DNA of 64,000 nucleotides from Paramecium octaurelia. Its lineage: Eukaryota; Ciliophora; Oligohymenophorea; Peniculida; Parameciidae. The number at the start of each line of letters is the position of its first letter. Positions within the stretch are counted from its first letter, which is position 1. Positions 1-11,966 of this stretch are shown here, one piece after another. A program made the position numbers and the translations under genes. A model generated the notes under the pieces. It made no database searches, was not told where the DNA came from, and was given only the letters and a program-made list of their open reading frames with translations. The stretch lies in assembly GCA_905182995.1 (NCBI GenBank), contig CAJJDP010000020.1, forward strand, positions 127,453 through 191,452. Reading direction: 5' to 3'.

Positions 1-22
1 ATATTTATTAAAACAGCGGGCA

Positions 23-557
23 ATGTTATATTAATAATTAAATAAAAATTTTAAAAAAGCCCTTTCAGCTTTTTAAATCACAAGCCTTCTCCAAGATAGA
101 ACAAGTATGCTTTGAATATTAACCCATCTAGTGAGCAGTACCAAAAATAGAGTGTATAAAAAGTCTTAGACTGCAAACAGCTCTAAGTGTCTCTTCGTTC
201 CCAAAAAAAAGGAACGAGAATAAATCTATATCACACCACCTTCGAAACACAAGGTAGCACTCTTTTATATTATTTTAGAATCCGCTTTCCAATATTGAAG
301 AATTGAACATTGATTCTAATTGTTCTACCGATAGCAGTCAACGCTTAGAAAATCTAAGCCCCGTCTACTATTGCCCCAAAGGCAAAGAACCTTGTGGTGA
401 ACTTTAGGTTGTCCTTGACGGTGACGTGATCTAAGTGATATCCTAAACAAGGAATAGGAGAAAATCACGAAAGTTCAGTGACCAAGAGACCTATGCCATG
501 AGTAACTTCATAGCTGGTCCCAAATGTCTGGACATCCCATGCCCTTAGTTCCTTTGA
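23..557 (+). CDS. Uncharacterised protein, first gene of the window
   Basis: I do not recognise this protein. Reading from ATG 23 with TAA/TAG as Gln and two introns removed (one of 27 nt ending near 132, one of 25 nt starting at GTAGCACTC near 253) gives about 160 residues to TGA 555-557. The middle is basic and Ser/Lys-rich. The C-terminal part has scattered cysteines (YYCPKGKEPCGEL) and ends in GPKCLDIPCPQFL, a short Pro/Cys tail. This stretch is more GC-rich than its surroundings, which first suggested a non-coding RNA, but the spliced frame is continuous. The true start may lie left of the window edge. No function is inferred. Confidence 0.55.
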
Positions 558-588
558 TCATATATATATCTATGGAATTATCTATAAA

Positions 589-1263
589 TCAAAACACGTC
601 AATTATACAGCTGAAATAAATGCCCAATCTCATTGTGAAGTAATTTTACGGATTCAACTACGTTTGTGCTGCATATGATATTATTCTATACTTATCTACA
701 ATATTCACTTCCTAAATGTTCAAGAATCTGTTTGTATTATTTTAGATCAATTCTTTTATTTTAAGGCAGATTCCATTATCTCTATTTTGTCGATAATTTA
801 CTAAAATCAAAATTGGGACTTGATCATGTGATTTATCACTTAAAACCTCACCAAAATATGAGATGCATATAATACTTAAAGCAGTTTCTCACTTCATCCC
901 ATCTCTCAGATTTATTTCCATCTACTACAAAAATTATGCCGTGACATTCTCCATAGTATTTTTTCCAGATGCTTCTTTGAGTTTAAGACCCTCCTAGATC
1001 CCAATAAGTTACTTTATATTTCTTATTCATAGATCTATTCGAAGCCATGTAATCAATCTCAGTGATGTTCAAACCAACAGTTTTCGGTATTTTATCAAAT
1101 TGTATAAATGGATGTTTTGCAAGTTGTTTTAATTTATTTAATAAAGTCTATATCTATATTAAGCTCTTACTGTTTTGCCTGCTCCATCCAGTCCAATAAT
1201 TAGAATTTTATAGATAGGAGGATCGAAATATTTTTGCCAAAATCCTTTAATTAAACTTATCAT
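589..1263 (-). CDS. ARFRP1: ARF-like small GTPase, ARFRP1 type
   Basis: A small GTPase of the Arf family. From ATG (complement of 1261-1263) the protein begins MISLIKGFWQKY, followed by the P-loop GLDGAGKT (a 23-nt intron follows AAAACA), switch I KTVGLNITEID and switch II YWDLGGSQTQRSIWKKYY, then GECHGIIFVVDGNKSERWDE. The WDLGG..(R)S(I/L)WKKYY.ECHG..(F/Y)V(V/I)D pattern is that of ARFRP1, a Golgi-acting relative of ARF and ARL. A second intron of about 37 nt, or a shorter alternative, lies after ERWDEVRNCF. The N/TKxD region reads VNYRQNRD instead of the usual NKQD, so the guanine-specificity motif looks divergent. The stop is TGA at the complement of 589-591. Family assignment is firm; the exact orthologue is likely. 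Confidence 0.82.
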
Positions 1264-1319
1264 TTTTATTATTAAATAAAGAACTTTATAGATTATAAAT
1301 AATTCTTCGTTTTATAGAT

Positions 1320-1932
1320 CAACATTAAACCATCCTCTTTATCCTAAGAGTTACCTTAATTATCAGAATTCCTACCAATTCATCAAATATAATTCTTATA
1401 AAATTTATCATAAAGGAAAAATTCCCATTTTTTTTTATCTTGATTATAACATATTTTTTATGTATCTACAACTAAGCAGCTTCAAATGGATAAAATTTTA
1501 TCTCCAAAAAATATCAATTTTTCAACTACATATTTTAGGCCGAAAATTCTCTTGTGTCAATTCCAAAGCTTTAGTCTCTTTTCCCTTTGAATCTTTTGTA
1601 TAATTAGTCTACCATGATTATTCAATCTAACCCTATTTTTATACTTATGCATACTACTATTTGTGAAGTTAATTGTAATGATAAATTTCACATCCTAACT
1701 ACTGAGACTAGAAAGAGAACCGAATGTTTTGTCAACTATTGAATTGAGGAGGAAATCTTCATTATGGTAAACAGAGCTGAGACATAAACTCGAATAATTT
1801 GATTAGGCAAAGAGGAAACATATAAAAAGTTCGATTATATTTTTAAGCAAATAGAATTATTTATTGAAATATAAAAAATTTTCTTAAATTTCAATCTATT
1901 ATTCCATATCAAATATGAAAAAAGAAAAATGA
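1320..1932 (+). CDS. Uncharacterised protein, start unresolved
   Basis: I do not recognise this protein. A coherent reading runs from about 1322 (LNHPLYPKSYLNYQ...), through an 18-nt intron at GTATCTACAACTAAGCAG near 1461, into GRKFSCVNSKALVSFPF and FVQLVYHDYSIQPYFYTYAYYYL. It can then be joined by a rather long 44-nt intron to LEREPNVLSTIELRRKS and a basic helical tail ending KKEK at TGA near 1930. No ATG opens the first stretch, so an upstream exon may be missing or the gene may be two short ones. The spliced part reads like protein in all three exons, but boundaries are weak. Confidence 0.35.
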
Positions 1933-2097
1933 GCTATCACATAATTTTGCATTTAATATATGTTATTTTTCAAGTCTATCTAAATCATATTCTGCAGTTG
2001 AATCAAACTATTTTAAATAAATAATTTACTATCTTAGAATTTTGATTATTTGCAAGGTGTAATATTAACTTTAACCTATTTTTCTTCTTTGTCTCAT

Positions 2098-2696
2098 ATG
2101 AAACGAAGAAATTAGGAAATGATGCCATAGAATTTCATAAATTAAATCTAAATTAGGTTTGCCTGTCTCTTTAATCATTTACCTTATATTGCTTTTGGCC
2201 TTTACATCTTGAAGCTAACGAATGCATGTATCATTTTGGAGTTCCAAATAATTCAAAAATTAATTTCACTTCCCTTTATCTTTTATTAATCTTAATATCA
2301 TTTTTCATGCTTCTTCGATCTAAGAATTTTAACTCCCTTAATGTTATTTTTGAATATAATATATGTTCAAACTCTCACTAAATTTTTTCATTGCTACTTA
2401 CCTGTCCTTTGATTTATTATTTATTTCAATAGGAGCATTATTAACTTCAAGCTTAAATATATTTTAAAGTAGGAACCTTTATTCAGTTTTTATGGTTAAT
2501 TTTCACATTTAGCATTCTACTATATTATCTTTTATGGTAATATGAATTCTAGTTACAAAGTTTATAATTTATAAAATTCTTGTAATTTATTTATGTATTT
2601 GATAATCTCTGCCTTATTATTTATACTAAGTTCTTAATCTACTAAGCTACAATCAAAGATCAATTCAACCAAGAATTACCATATAAATGTAAATGA
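2098..2696 (+). CDS. Small multi-pass membrane protein, uncharacterised
   Basis: I do not recognise the family. From ATG 2098-2100 the frame gives MKRRNQEMMPQNF and then several hydrophobic stretches. A 29-nt intron starts at GTCCTTTGATTT after CHCYLP-like codons, and the protein continues with FIQFLWLIFTFSILLYYLLW to TGA 2694-2696. The frame is also open upstream of the ATG (DYLQGVILTLTYFSSLSH), so the start may be in an earlier exon. The last 100 bases overlap, in another frame, the signal peptide of the next gene on the same strand, which is unusual. Either the 3' end is mis-spliced here or one of the two starts is wrong. Confidence 0.4.
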
Positions 2697-4307
2697 GGAT
2701 ATCATATTACTATAATTTCCTTAAGTTTCTAATGTCTAATTATTTACAAATAATACAGACCCATTTTGTAAATTGATTGAAAAGAATATTACATTCTACA
2801 TAAAATAGCTTCCAATACTTGAGAATAATGAAATTAATGAGTAATCAAATATAATAAAATTAGACAAGTTGATAATTAAGTATATCCATTTAATTTAAAG
2901 TAGTTTATTTGTATGACTTAAATCTAGGATGGGATAGTTGCATTAACTACGGATTTCATTATCTCTTTCTTTTAACTTAATTATGATGAAATTTAATCGA
3001 ATACTAATAATCAATTTGCCAAAGAGATTTGGACAACAGATTTTAAACCTCTTATTCCTGATTCTGAATAAATGATAGACTTCGCTTAAATTGTCTTCAG
3101 TGTCACTTCAAGCTAAGCTTTGATCATATTTGCTTCATCTGCATACATATTGGATCTTAAATAGGATAAAACTAAAATGTAACATCTTGATGTTATCAAT
3201 GTTGGGGATTGGATCCCAAGACCCACTCGAGTATTAACTAAATCAATTGATGATATTATATTTACATGCGTTGGAGAGAATGGGATTGATATCTACAAGT
3301 CAGCGTTTAATTCTTTGAGATTTTTGGGGAATCTAGATAAGACCAGTTTAAAATTGGATTAATTTAATTTGAAAGATTTTACATTGATTAAGCTTAAAGG
3401 ACTTTCCTATAGATGCTACTTTTTGGACTTAAATGGGAATGTGTATGTCATAGAAATTTAAACAATCAATTATGAATTTGCATTTTAATTAGTAACATAA
3501 ATTAGCTCCTAAGGTTAAGGAATCTCAATTGATACAAAAAACGGTATTAATGTTTTTGTAGCTTATTCATCTTCCCATCATTATTAGGTTATCGAATACT
3601 ACATATCATTGAATTAATCCATCTATTTTGAATTAAACTCATATAAGACAAGAAATTCAATTAAAAGTTTAGACGCCACTGATGAATTTGTAATTATATA
3701 AGGAATTAATCATCATAAAATTCTATTTAGGTCAGATGCTTTACAATAACAATCGCAAAAGTAAATCTTATAAGTCTAAACTTATTAGTTTACCAGTATT
3801 TACATATATAGGACTGAGAGATTTCGAAATATTGTAATTATAAAGTGATATTCAATCATCCTTTGAGGGATTTGAGATTTTCATAGGAATTACATCTACT
3901 AGCTTATTTTTAGCCAAATTTTATATTCAACCATATGAGCTAAGGTGTTATACTGAATAAACAGAGTAATTTTATATGCTTAGTTAGTTTAACAGTAACT
4001 CAGTTCTATCAACTTTTGGCTAATACAACAACTTACTTGGAAATTGATAATCATGTTGATTAAATAGTCACTTAGACTTAATTTAGTTTTACAATAGAAT
4101 TAATAGATTCTGAGGATTTCTAATACTTGAATTCAACATCCTACATCATAATTGGAATAGTTTCTTTTTTATTATGTATTCATTTTATGTATCTTAGTGA
4201 GTATATTTTTTTATTGGATTCATCTATAGAAAAGAAAAATAGATGCCTTGGAGAAACAAATTTCATTGGAAAAAATGAGAAAATATTCGATAATTTATAA
4301 ATAATGA
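2593..4307 (+). CDS. Predicted type I membrane protein with large extracellular domain
   Basis: From ATG 2593-2595 the protein starts with a clear signal peptide, MYLIISALLFILSSQ. It continues as a long polar region, across a short gap that may be a 17-nt intron (2911-2927), into blocks such as GENGIDIYKSAFNSLRFLG and LDLNGNVYVIEI that look like repeated beta-propeller blades. Near the C-terminus there is a single membrane helix (YIIIGIVSFLLCIHFMYL), then, after a 33-nt intron, a short charged tail RKIDALEKQISLEKMRK to TGA 4305-4307. Further short introns (16 and 22 nt) are needed near 3800-3970. The next gene has the same architecture, so the two are probably tandem paralogues. Function unknown; a surface receptor or adhesion role is only a guess. 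Confidence 0.6.
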
Positions 4308-4463
4308 AATATTACATACAAATGGTTTAGTATAATAGAGTATATTTTTTAACCCAAATTAAAATATCAATAATCTTAAATCAGTCTAACCAGTTCTCTT
4401 TAATATGTTCTCCTACAATGAATTTTAATTGAAATCAAAATTTGGAAACACAAATATTAATTA

Positions 4464-5735
4464 ATGATTGAATTATTCTTACTGTCATTGGGACTTAGTT
4501 GGTAAGTCTTCGGCAGTTAATACGAATTTAAAGTAGAAATAGGGTAGAAAAAAACAGTGTTAGAATTAAACAATGTTAAAAATGTATCTCTGTCTGAAGA
4601 AAGCAATTAAGAGTTTTGTTGGGTTGAAAATGAACATGTTACTTTACAAGAAACATTTTTAATGAACTAATATGAACTTGATAGTATGAATAAATACTAC
4701 TATTTGCTTGCGTCTTAAAAGGCTATTTGGGTACTTATGAATGATTAGATCTTAACTTAAATAACACATGATGGAATAATAATAAATTAGAGAAAAATTT
4801 CAGACAATGTTAGCTACTTTTAAGGCTTTTACAATGAAAAAAGTGAGAATCCAGTTTTCTTGGTTGATTACCACTTTTTGGATGACACTTAAATTGCTAT
4901 TCAATCAGGTTCTATAAAAATATGTGATGGATTTCTGTTTGTTGTAAATAAATACATTTATGTTTATGACCTCTTAAACAATACAAACAAATATTTTGGG
5001 TAAATTGATTTAACGAAATTTTAAAATATTGTAGAATATGATATAAAAAGAATTGATGAAAAGAAATACTATTTTTATTTGATGGATAAGAATTATGGAT
5101 TAACAATTCTAAAGATACTATTGAGATACAATAATATCAATTCTAAAGTAATATACGCTGAAATACATCCTGCAGAAAATCCCAAATCATTTTTTTGTAA
5201 TGAGTACAATAGTTGTTTTGCTTTGTATTAGAATTCTAAGTATAAAATTTTGAATTTTAAAATTAACTTCATTGACAGCAGCATTTCCATACAGGAAATT
5301 TTAGAGCAAGAAAAGAAGATACTAAAATTAGTGAATATTGGGGACATGATGTTTATACAATCCAAGAATAATCATAAGATCTATCTCTATAATTCTTAAC
5401 AAATTCAGAACATCCAAATTTTAGGGTTACAACAAATATCTGTTGCGAATTCTTCGTTGATTTATATCATTACAAACACAAAGTTAATCAAGTTTGGACT
5501 GAAGATTTCTCCCCTTAAGGTGCTTTGTTATTGTGATGACAATGATGCTTGTCCATAAAAATATGATTATGGGATCAATTACATAGATAAGACAAAGCAA
5601 ATAAATTTGAAGTTCACAATTGAATTTTAGACTTCTTTGGAGGATCAAATGAACGAAGTTTTAGTTATCATTTTTTCAATAGTAATTCTATTTGGAAGTA
5701 ATTTGGTCACTTATATTTTTTAGTTTTATTATTGA
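4464..5735 (+). CDS. Predicted type I membrane protein, paralogue of the gene upstream
   Basis: A single uninterrupted frame of 423 codons runs from ATG 4464-4466 to TGA 5733-5735. MIELFLLSLGLSW is a short signal peptide. The long ectodomain contains strand-like repeats (KAIWVLMNDQILTQITHDG, GFLFVVNKYIYVYDLL, DKNYGLTILKILLRYNN). One predicted helix, VLVIIFSIVILFGSNLVTYIF, sits at the extreme end. Layout and size match the preceding gene. The C-terminus is uncertain: splicing from GTTTTATTATTGATG near 5724 across 37 nt would add a charged tail (TQLLQIEEKIKQGQQYMQ) like that of the paralogue, ending near 5930. No known family recognised. Confidence 0.65.
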
Positions 5736-6065
5736 TGTTTTGGATTTATTCTTTGAAAGCTTAGCTGTTATAGATTGAAGAAAAAATAAAATAAGGCCAA
5801 TAATATATGTAGAAAATCAAATTACCAATATTTCATACCCTTGAAAACCTTGCTTTTACATTTCGAGGAGTTGAAACTTTGTCCAGAAGAATCTAACAAT
5901 AAGAATCTTAGGAAATGTAAGATATGTATTGAGACCCTTAGATTTGAATTTATCTATATATTATAAATTTTTAATTCTTAGATTTGACAAAAAAATCAAA
6001 TTAATTGATTGGAAATATTTATAGTTTAATGAAGCTCAAACAATAAAAATAAATTTAAAAAATAA

Positions 6066-8715
6066 ATGAGTTACTAGGCTCAACACTAAAATTAATCTCC
6101 TAACTACTAAGATATAAGAGAAAAATACCAGATTTAAGGTGATTACAGTTAATCAGACGCCTATAGAGTAAATATTAGTATTATTGAAATAGTAACAATA
6201 ACAATCGAATCCTCATATTGGAAGATATACATAAGTAATTTAGAGAGTATATAATTAAGGCACCTCATGATAAAGGTTCTCATCAATTTTCTCAAAATGA
6301 TTTGTCTCGTGAACATCGTATTACTAATAGTTAAAATGTTGGGCATCATGATACATCGCACGGTCACAATCATTCTGGAAATGAACACCATGAAGGTCAT
6401 TACAACCCACTTTAGATGCCTTGTAATTGGGAGATTGCATAAAAACACGCATTATCAAGAAGGACTGCAAAAGAGAAGACAAAGGACCCGACTAAAACTT
6501 TAGCAGGTAATTGGAAATTAATAACATTTCAGTTGAAACTTGCCCTTGTTGCGGCTTTGAAGTTGATAGAGAAGATATCCCGTTTTGCTCTGATCCTATG
6601 GCTTTATCATTTTTGGGATCCGGCTTTACGTTATTCTACAATTACTTAAAATATTGCATTATCATACTGTTTATACAATTGATTGTGAAATAGATTCATA
6701 ACCTATATACTAACTATGAAGGGACATATTGTAGTCACATAAAAAGGGAAAAGATGGAAGGACACATTATAGAAGAGCCATACTGTCCAGATAGCATCTT
6801 TTTAAGATTGTCTCTAGCTAACAAATTAGAGTAATGAAACATACTAAAATTAGTAATCGAGAAGCCTTAGAGACTATGCAAGTCTTAAATTTTATCAGCA
6901 TTTTCATAATCATGTTTGTCCTCATTTACTTTAGAAAAAGCCAAAGGTAAATCGACACTACTATAGATGAAGAATAATTGACTCCTGCAGATTATACAAT
7001 TTGTGTTAAAAATATTCCCACTGGTTTGTCTGTTGATTACAAAGCTGAATTAACAAATTTATTTTAAAAATATGCAGTATTAGATTCTACTAAAGAAATA
7101 ATTGTTAGAAAAGTAGTATTAGTATATGATATTGAAGAAATCATTGAATTAGAGAAAAAACTAGATACTTTGATTGAAAGAAAGAAAGAAGCAATATCTG
7201 AACATAATTTTGATTTTCATCATTCAAGTGTTAAACAAATAGAAGAAGAAATAGAACACCTTGAACATTAAATTCATAAGATAGAAGAAGAATATGAACT
7301 GCATAACACCAAATTTGCAGGCATTGCATTTGTTTCTTTTGATGATGAATCTATGAAATAATTGGTGTTATAAGAAAATCCTCATACATAATTAGAGAGA
7401 ATCAAATCTCATTGGAATAGAGGCAAACTATCAGGTCTTGGCAATGAGGATCTATCATGGCAAGGATAAAAATTGTTTTTAGAATAGGCTCCAGAACCTA
7501 ATGATGTTGATTGGGAGTTCATTCACATCACAACTAATGAAAAGATATTTAAAAGAGTGAGAGCCTGGATCTACTATATATTGTTTGAGAGTGCAGCCTT
7601 CTTTGTTATCTATTTAATTTCCCATAGACTCGCACTCTTGGGAGATGAAGCACACGAAGAAGAACTATAAGGGAAATTAGATGAAGATACCAAAAGAAAG
7701 ATCAATATTATGTCTTTTAGTATATCTATGACTATTGTCTTATTTAACAAGTTTGGAGTAGCCAAAATAGTACATTACATAGTAGATGATGAGAAAATAT
7801 CAAATAAGACAAAGTTTTAGATATCATTTGTGTATAAATATGCGCTCGCTCTATTTCTGAATGCAGCCATCATCAGTTTTCTAGTAGACATTGTCATATT
7901 GAAAAATGTCAAAGGAGCTGGAGGCTTTATTTAAAATGAGAGTCAGATATTTGTACTTAATGCCATCTTTCCTCCCTTCATTTGGTTTGTTGACCCATGG
8001 AGTCTGTGCAAGAATATTTGGAGAAAATACATTATTTCAAAAGGAGAAAAAGCTTTGCTTACTCAATAAGAAGCTAACAAACTTATGGAAGAACCAGACT
8101 ACCTATCAGCAAAGAGATATTCAGATGTTATGAAAACGATGTGGTTCACATTTATGTATGGTACTGCCATTCCCTTGGGTACTTTATTTAGTGCATTTGG
8201 TATTCTAATTTATTACTTTGTTGACTATTACAATATTTTAAGAAGAAGAACTGTTAAGGAATCCATCAGCATTCAATTATCCACAGGTATTCGCTTACTC
8301 CTAATTTATAGAAATGATTGAAATGCTTGAGTACATTATCTCTTGGTGTGCATTCGGTGAAATGATCATGACGTACACTTTCTTTCATGAAGTCAGCAAA
8401 ATAGATATTCTGTTAATCATATTGGCTGTTATATACTAATAATTGCCAATGGAAGATATTTCTGAGTACCTCTTTCCAGTTGAAAACAATGAAGAAGTAT
8501 ATTCCATCTATAATTAGATAAAACCATATGCAGAAGGTAGTGCCAGTTTTGATACCGACTATGATAGAGAGAACCCAGTCACTAAACATAAAGCTTTAGC
8601 TGAGTGGAACTAAAAATAGAAAAGTGAAGAAAATCCTCATCACAAAGTTAAAAAAATCTTACAACAATAAGATGAATTTGGATATGTTGCAGATGGACAT
8701 TATGGACGCAGATGA
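6066..8715 (+). CDS. OSCA/TMEM63 (CSC1-like) mechanosensitive or osmosensitive cation channel
   Basis: Known OSCA/CSC1/TMEM63 proteins are multi-pass cation channels gated by osmotic or mechanical stress. Here the N-terminus is Gln/His-rich (GHHDTSHGHNHSGNEHHEGH), followed by a cysteine motif ETCPCCGFEVD, a first helix block, then the family's cytosolic RRM-like region (PADYTICVKNIPTG...) and the conserved APEPNDVDWEFIHI segment before the channel helices. The tail contains YDRENPVTKHKALAEWNQ, shared with a second copy at 59971-62405. Five introns of 20-26 nt are visible, including 6168-6192 and 6235-6259, one of 26 nt after KTLA, one of 20 nt before VMKHTKIS and one of 25 nt in ...QLSTE. The stop is TGA 8713-8715. 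The length of about 840 residues is normal for the family. Confidence 0.85.
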
Positions 8716-10187
8716 TTTATCTTAAAATAGAATTCTTTATTCAAAGTTATATTAGCATTTTAAGATAATCAAAAACTTTTCAAAGTTTTTTTTATTTAAA
8801 TAACTTTTTCTATGTCCAATATTAATTCATTATTAGGCTTTAATTGTAAAACCATTAACTCTATTATACAAAATAATTCCCATTAAATTTATTCAGAGAG
8901 AATGATGAGACAAATGTTTAAATTTCAAAGCATCAAAAATGCATGAGCATAGAAAATAGTATTGTGATTAGTACTTCTTCAAGAAGATGAAAGACTATTT
9001 TGAAAGAATTATTGAATTCTAAAAATTCTGAAGGTTTAAAAATTCTTCAATAATACCTAAAACTATTTAACAATGTCTGTAATTTAAATATTTTATTGAT
9101 CATTATTCCATAGTTTTATATTTTTAAGGATTATTCTTAGCTCTGAAAAGTGGTCTCTTAACAAATAAAGTCAAACGAATTCACTACATTCTGTGTCAGA
9201 TCGACTACTATTTAAAAAAAAAAAAAATTAATTTTCTAAGATATTTCTCATCTTAATCTAAATCCTTAAAGAATAATGATTATTATAATTGGTTTAAGTA
9301 TTTTGAACATATAAGTGTTATAAGTAAACAAATAAAATTGACGAGAGCCAATTTCAATAGATATATAAATTTTTAATATAAGTATTATTAGTAATATCTA
9401 AAAAATATTGCTTGATAGGGAAATTTAAATTAAAGGTTGATGTATATATATTTAAAAGTCTCGATTTTCATATTTAACAAAATAAATATAAAATATAGAA
9501 TAAAAAGAAAGAATACTTATGTTTTCTTAGTATACAAATTTATTGATAATAATTATGAAATTGTATTATTCTTACACAAATACATTATCTAGAGGAATTG
9601 TAGAAATAAATTCGAATAATATAGTTTGCTAACAAATATTTAATTTTTATGTAAATTTTGCAATTAAATAACCGCTAACTCCTTATATTAATAGATTTCT
9701 TTTCATATTCTTTAAATTTCAATCCATCAATAAGAATGCAATCCTGTATTAAAATTTAAGTTATTTTTAATTAAGCTTCTTTATTTATCGATGACATATT
9801 ATCCAATTGGAATAAAATTGGATTTTAAATTAAATGAAAATTCATAAGACATTAATAAAGGGTTTTTTAAAAATATGGTATTATATATGTACAGATTAGT
9901 ATTTATTAAACTAATTAAAATGTGTATTTAAAGTTGTAATTAAAATTATTAATAATTTGAATTAACTTTCGATATTCTAAATAAGGCCCTACCAATCAAT
10001 AGTTATGAGTTTTTCAACTTATAGATTGGTAAAATGAAATGGCATATTCACGATTTAGTGACCATCTTAATCAAACTTCCTTAAGGTGATACATTATTTA
10101 TGCGTGTTTTTTTATTATCATATGATTTATAAAATGATTATCAGAAAATTTTTTATTATTTAAATTCAGGTCGACAGTTAAAGTGAG
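8716..10187. other. AT-rich gap with possible remains of a gene
   Basis: No gene could be closed here. Between about 8810 and 9330 on the + strand there are protein-like fragments in different frames (CMSIENSIVISTSS, KTILKELLNSKNSEGLKILQQYLK, VVSQQIKSNEFTTFCVRS) separated by TGA codons that no plausible short intron removes. This may be a decayed host gene or a gene with unusual introns. From 9340 to about 10180 I see only AT-rich sequence with poly-A/T runs. Confidence 0.3.
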
Positions 10188-10343
10188 AATGACTTCAATT
10201 AAAAGTGATTTTGTTCTTAAAATCTTGAAATTTGAATACAATTTAAAGTGCTTATAATAAGCTCTACAAGATTTTGCCGTATCTGATAATTTTTCATTTT
10301 TAAAGAGAAAATCTTCCTTCTTAATTGATTATTAATCATATTG
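10188..10343 (+). CDS. Possible small ORF upstream of the kinase gene
   Basis: An open frame of about 51 codons starts at an ATG near 10188 (MTSIKSDFVLKILKFEYN...) and ends at the TGA just before the kinase ATG at 10344. Composition is protein-like, but no family is recognised and the reading could be chance in AT-rich DNA. It could also be an upstream exon or upstream ORF of the kinase gene. Confidence 0.2.
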
Positions 10344-11629
10344 ATGCATTGTACAAGAAAGCACCTTCTCTTTGATAAAAGCTACTTTATCTCATTTAAT
10401 CAAGATAGTATGAATATTGGTGAAGTAAAATTATGTTTATTAACTCAGTCTACCTAACATACGAAGTATTCAATTCCCTTAACACTTTAAACAGAAATCG
10501 ATTGGAAGGTCTCCTCAGAAAATTTATTATTGGAGGCATTTAGTATAAATTGGAAAAATGAGTAGAGATATTTTTACGCAGACCACAATGTTCTACTCAG
10601 AGTCAAAAATTATCTTGGGGGAAGAGTAATTTTTAAAAGAATAGATATTTTCTACAAATAAATCGGGAAAATAGAGAATAGAAGCTCAACTTCGGTATGT
10701 CACTTCCCTTTATTAGTTTATAGATATACACCATATAAGGATTTGATGATGATAAAGTTTATGCTTGTAAGGAAGTGAAGAAATAAAAACAACACTCAAA
10801 TAAAGTACTATTATTCTTTCAATCTTAGTTATTTCAAAATGAAGTTGAAACTTTGAAGTAACTAAACCATCAAAATATAGTAAAGTTGATAGAAGTCTTC
10901 GAAAGTGAAAACTCCTATTTGATTGTATTGGAATTATTGAAGGGAGGATCTCTCTCTCAATGTCTGAAGTACTGCAGGCTGACCCTGAATGAAGTAGAAA
11001 TAATAATAAAAGTATTATTCGTTTTTAAAACTAGTAAATTCTAGAAACCCTATGTTACCTCCACGAGAAAGGCTTCGTCCATAGAGATCTTAAACCGGAT
11101 AACATACTTTTTCGCGAATTGGGATAATTCTCCAATTTAAAACTAATCGATTTTGGAATTTCTTGTAAGATTCCAGATTTGGAGAAAGACTCTCAAATGA
11201 GTTTTGGCACACCTGGCTACATAGCTCCTGAAGTTTTAAATTATTCAAATAACAAAAGGATATCATAAAAAATAGATATATTTAGTTGTGGAGCCATACT
11301 ATATTATATGTATTCATAAATATTGATTTATTAGGTTAACAGGATCAAGGTTGATATCTGGTGTTAACGCGTAAGAACTCTACTAAAATAACAAGAAATA
11401 TACCCTCAACAATCAAATACTTCACAAAGTCAAAGCTGAAAATTATAGAGATCTATTATCAAAGATGATAAATGAGGATCCTGATTAAAGAATAGATGCA
11501 AGACAAGCTTTAAACTGCTTCTAATTGATGAACATCCCAACAAAAGCTTCCCTATCTACTTCATTGCATTGTTCCCAAGATCCCATTCAAAAATTACCCA
11601 ACTTTAGAAAGTTGATAACCAAAAGTTGA
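10344..11629 (+). CDS. Serine/threonine protein kinase
   Basis: An intact protein kinase. After an N-terminal region of roughly 120 residues (MHCTRKHLLFDKSYFISF..., resembling the PH-like lead of many ciliate kinases) comes the glycine-loop position IGKIENRSSTSIY, a VYACKEVKK lysine and NHQNIVKLIEVF. The catalytic loop GFVHRDLKPDN is encoded around 11071-11106, the IDFG motif around 11146-11157, and the activation segment ends GTPGYIAPEVL. The C-lobe ends DPDQRIDARQALNCFQL. Three introns are needed: 29 nt at GTATGTCACTTCC near 10695, 23 nt before QILETLCYLHEKG, and 25 nt near 11320. The glycine loop is poorly conserved, but Lys, HRD and DFG are present, so activity is expected. The stop is TGA 11627-11629. 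The next gene is its paralogue. Confidence 0.85.
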
Positions 11630-11966
11630 CTATACGACCTAAATATTATTATTATTAACAAACCAAATCAATTTTCTCTCATTTCTAATAGAAATTACGA
11701 GATTGAAACTCTTCTTATATGTTCTAAATTGTTCTATCTTCAGTAGAGATTTTTTAATATAATTTATTTTATTCCTATTAATTAAAACTTCCATAATTTA
11801 ATTCCTAATTGATTTTAGGAATTAGTAATTGTATTTGTTTCTCCACTTCAAATCGCATTTATAAATGTAAAAGATATCAATAGATAATGACTTTTCCTAT
11901 TATTCTGAGCGATTGATTATTTAATTTTAAATAATCAGAATAATATTGTTTATATTAATTAATAAA

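Noticed and set aside
180-557. GC-richer patch first read as a structured RNA (rRNA, SRP or RNase P fragment)
   Set aside because: No conserved rRNA, SRP or RNase P motif could be placed on either strand, and the segment gives one continuous protein frame after removal of a 25-nt intron.
1640-1900. Frame MHTTICEVNCNDKFHIL..., considered as an ABITRAM-like protein
   Set aside because: It is closed by TGA twice, and the family resemblance did not hold on closer reading; the neighbouring frame is more consistent after splicing.
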